Source: Bondarzewia mesenterica (lineage: Eukaryota; Basidiomycota; Agaricomycetes; Russulales; Bondarzewiaceae). From it: a stretch of DNA of 32,200 bases. This document shows positions 31,361 to 32,200 of the stretch, in pieces. The stretch's first letter is position 1. Every line of letters starts with the position of its first letter. Both the position numbers and the translations under genes were made by a program. Under the pieces are notes generated by a model. The model had not been told where the DNA came from and made no database searches. It saw only the letters and a program-made list of their open reading frames with translations. Location of the stretch: positions 8,125-40,324 of the forward strand of contig SGPL01000308.1 in the NCBI GenBank assembly GCA_004802705.1, in the 5' to 3' direction.

Positions 31361-32200
31361 CCTGAGAATTATGACTGTCGTCCTCTTCAAAGCAAGCGAG
31401 AAAGAGATGGTAGATATGGAGAAGATGTTTTCGTGTAGGAGGACTCGAGAGCGTGGACGTCGGTGAGGACGTGTTGAGCGCGGTATTGCCCAGTGCTGTT
31501 ATTGCAGGGACACGTCTCTCAGAACGCGTCGCTAGATCAAGGAAAACATTCCCACAACTTCCACACAATCGATTCGGCCCGGTATATTGGGCCGGCATTC
31601 TCTTCCTTCAAGTCGAGTCACCGTTCTCGCAGCCTCACTTCTTCTTCAAGTCCGCTACTCCACCATCAAGAGATCCAGGCTCACCATAAGTACTGACATG
31701 AGGCATGGAATTGGCGTGGAATATTGTACAAGTCATCTTGTGCCTTGGGCACACCTCCCTCAGTCCCTAGACTCTCATGGCATCATTCTCAACGCTCTCA
31801 TCTGCTGCAGTCTGGCCAGTTTCCTCACAGAACGACCACCTTCTGCTACCCTGGTTTTCAAAGGATCCGAGCGATTGCAAATGATTGATGATAGGAAGGT
31901 GCGTCTAAAGCCATTCTATTGAGTTCTACGCATGCAGGAAGATGCAGGACCATAAACGGGCGTCCGATAACATCACCATTTCTACGCTTCATGATCTGGA
32001 GTGAACCTCGTGGGCTGCCTCGTCCACGGCTTTCTTGATTTGGGTGTACACTCCCTCAAGTTCTTCCTGGCTGGCACAAGTCTTTGACGCTTTGCAGCTC
32101 GGCCATTCGAAGCCAAAGCTTCATCGGCGATTCTTTGCCCCTGGACGAAACCCCCCCCCCTTCTCTTCAATATCAATGCTTTCTTTGCTTTCTATCATTC
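31361..32200. other. Window edge: SPC3 upstream region and a possible broken coding fragment
   Basis: 31361-31900 is the SPC3 5' flank with no supported gene. Near 31990-32176 the minus strand shows coding-like peptides in two frames: RMAELQSVKDLC in one, and EELEGVYTQIKKAVDEAAHEV in another, with a stop or shift between. This suggests the end of a helical protein with a frameshift, or an intron edge I cannot place. A run of ten C (32151-32160) lies beside it and could itself be misread. The gene would continue outside the window. I cannot name it. Confidence 0.3.

Noticed and set aside
1..32200. CRISPR arrays, insertion sequences, terminal inverted repeats, viral or toxin genes
   Set aside because: None seen. 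The sequence is eukaryotic nuclear, with spliced host genes throughout.

Overview
The window is nuclear DNA of a filamentous fungus, most likely a mushroom-forming basidiomycete (Agaricomycetes). The reasons are dense short GT..AG introns (mostly 36-75 nt), a single-exon F-box/leucine-rich protein of the type expanded in these fungi, Zn2Cys6 regulators, and a fungal-type FHA checkpoint kinase. I see no bacterial operons, tRNA, rRNA, CRISPR array or intact transposon. Runs of N at about 1-1900 and 11590-13400 mark lower-quality sequence.

Left part (1-9424): on the minus strand, an unnamed D-box protein (626-2218), a complete 10-exon FHA-kinase of the Chk2/Cds1/Rad53 family (2912-5467), a gene-poor 2.6 kb stretch, then a 7-exon type II membrane methyltransferase-like protein (8065-9424). 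Middle (9425-19602): a plus-strand single-exon F-box protein (10579-11937), an N-rich gap, then a divergent pair sharing a 0.4 kb promoter. The pair is a large low-complexity nuclear protein on minus (13644-16057) and glyoxalase I on plus (16450-17403, 7 exons, with an upstream start that adds a mitochondrial presequence). After it come 2.2 kb without a gene I can support.

Right part (19603-31360): four minus-strand genes in a row. They are a transcription factor with a C-terminal Zn2Cys6 cluster (19603-21461), an ER glycerol-3-phosphate acyltransferase of the Gpt2/Sct1 type (23224-25748, 10 exons including two micro-exons and one apparent extra base), a second paralogous C-terminal Zn2Cys6 factor (26520-28111), and the signal peptidase subunit SPC3 (29363-31360) with unusually long introns. 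The last 0.8 kb holds only a weak, possibly broken coding fragment at the edge.

The genes do not form one pathway. The most interesting points are the two sister zinc-cluster factors flanking the acyltransferase, each with the cluster at the extreme C terminus and split by an intron at the same codon and phase; the micro-exons and apparent frameshift in the acyltransferase; the two-start glyoxalase; and the D-box protein beside the checkpoint kinase. I rebuilt exon joins by hand from splice signals and reading frame. For every multi-exon gene except the N-rich first one (and the one-base problem in the acyltransferase), the exon lengths sum to whole codons.
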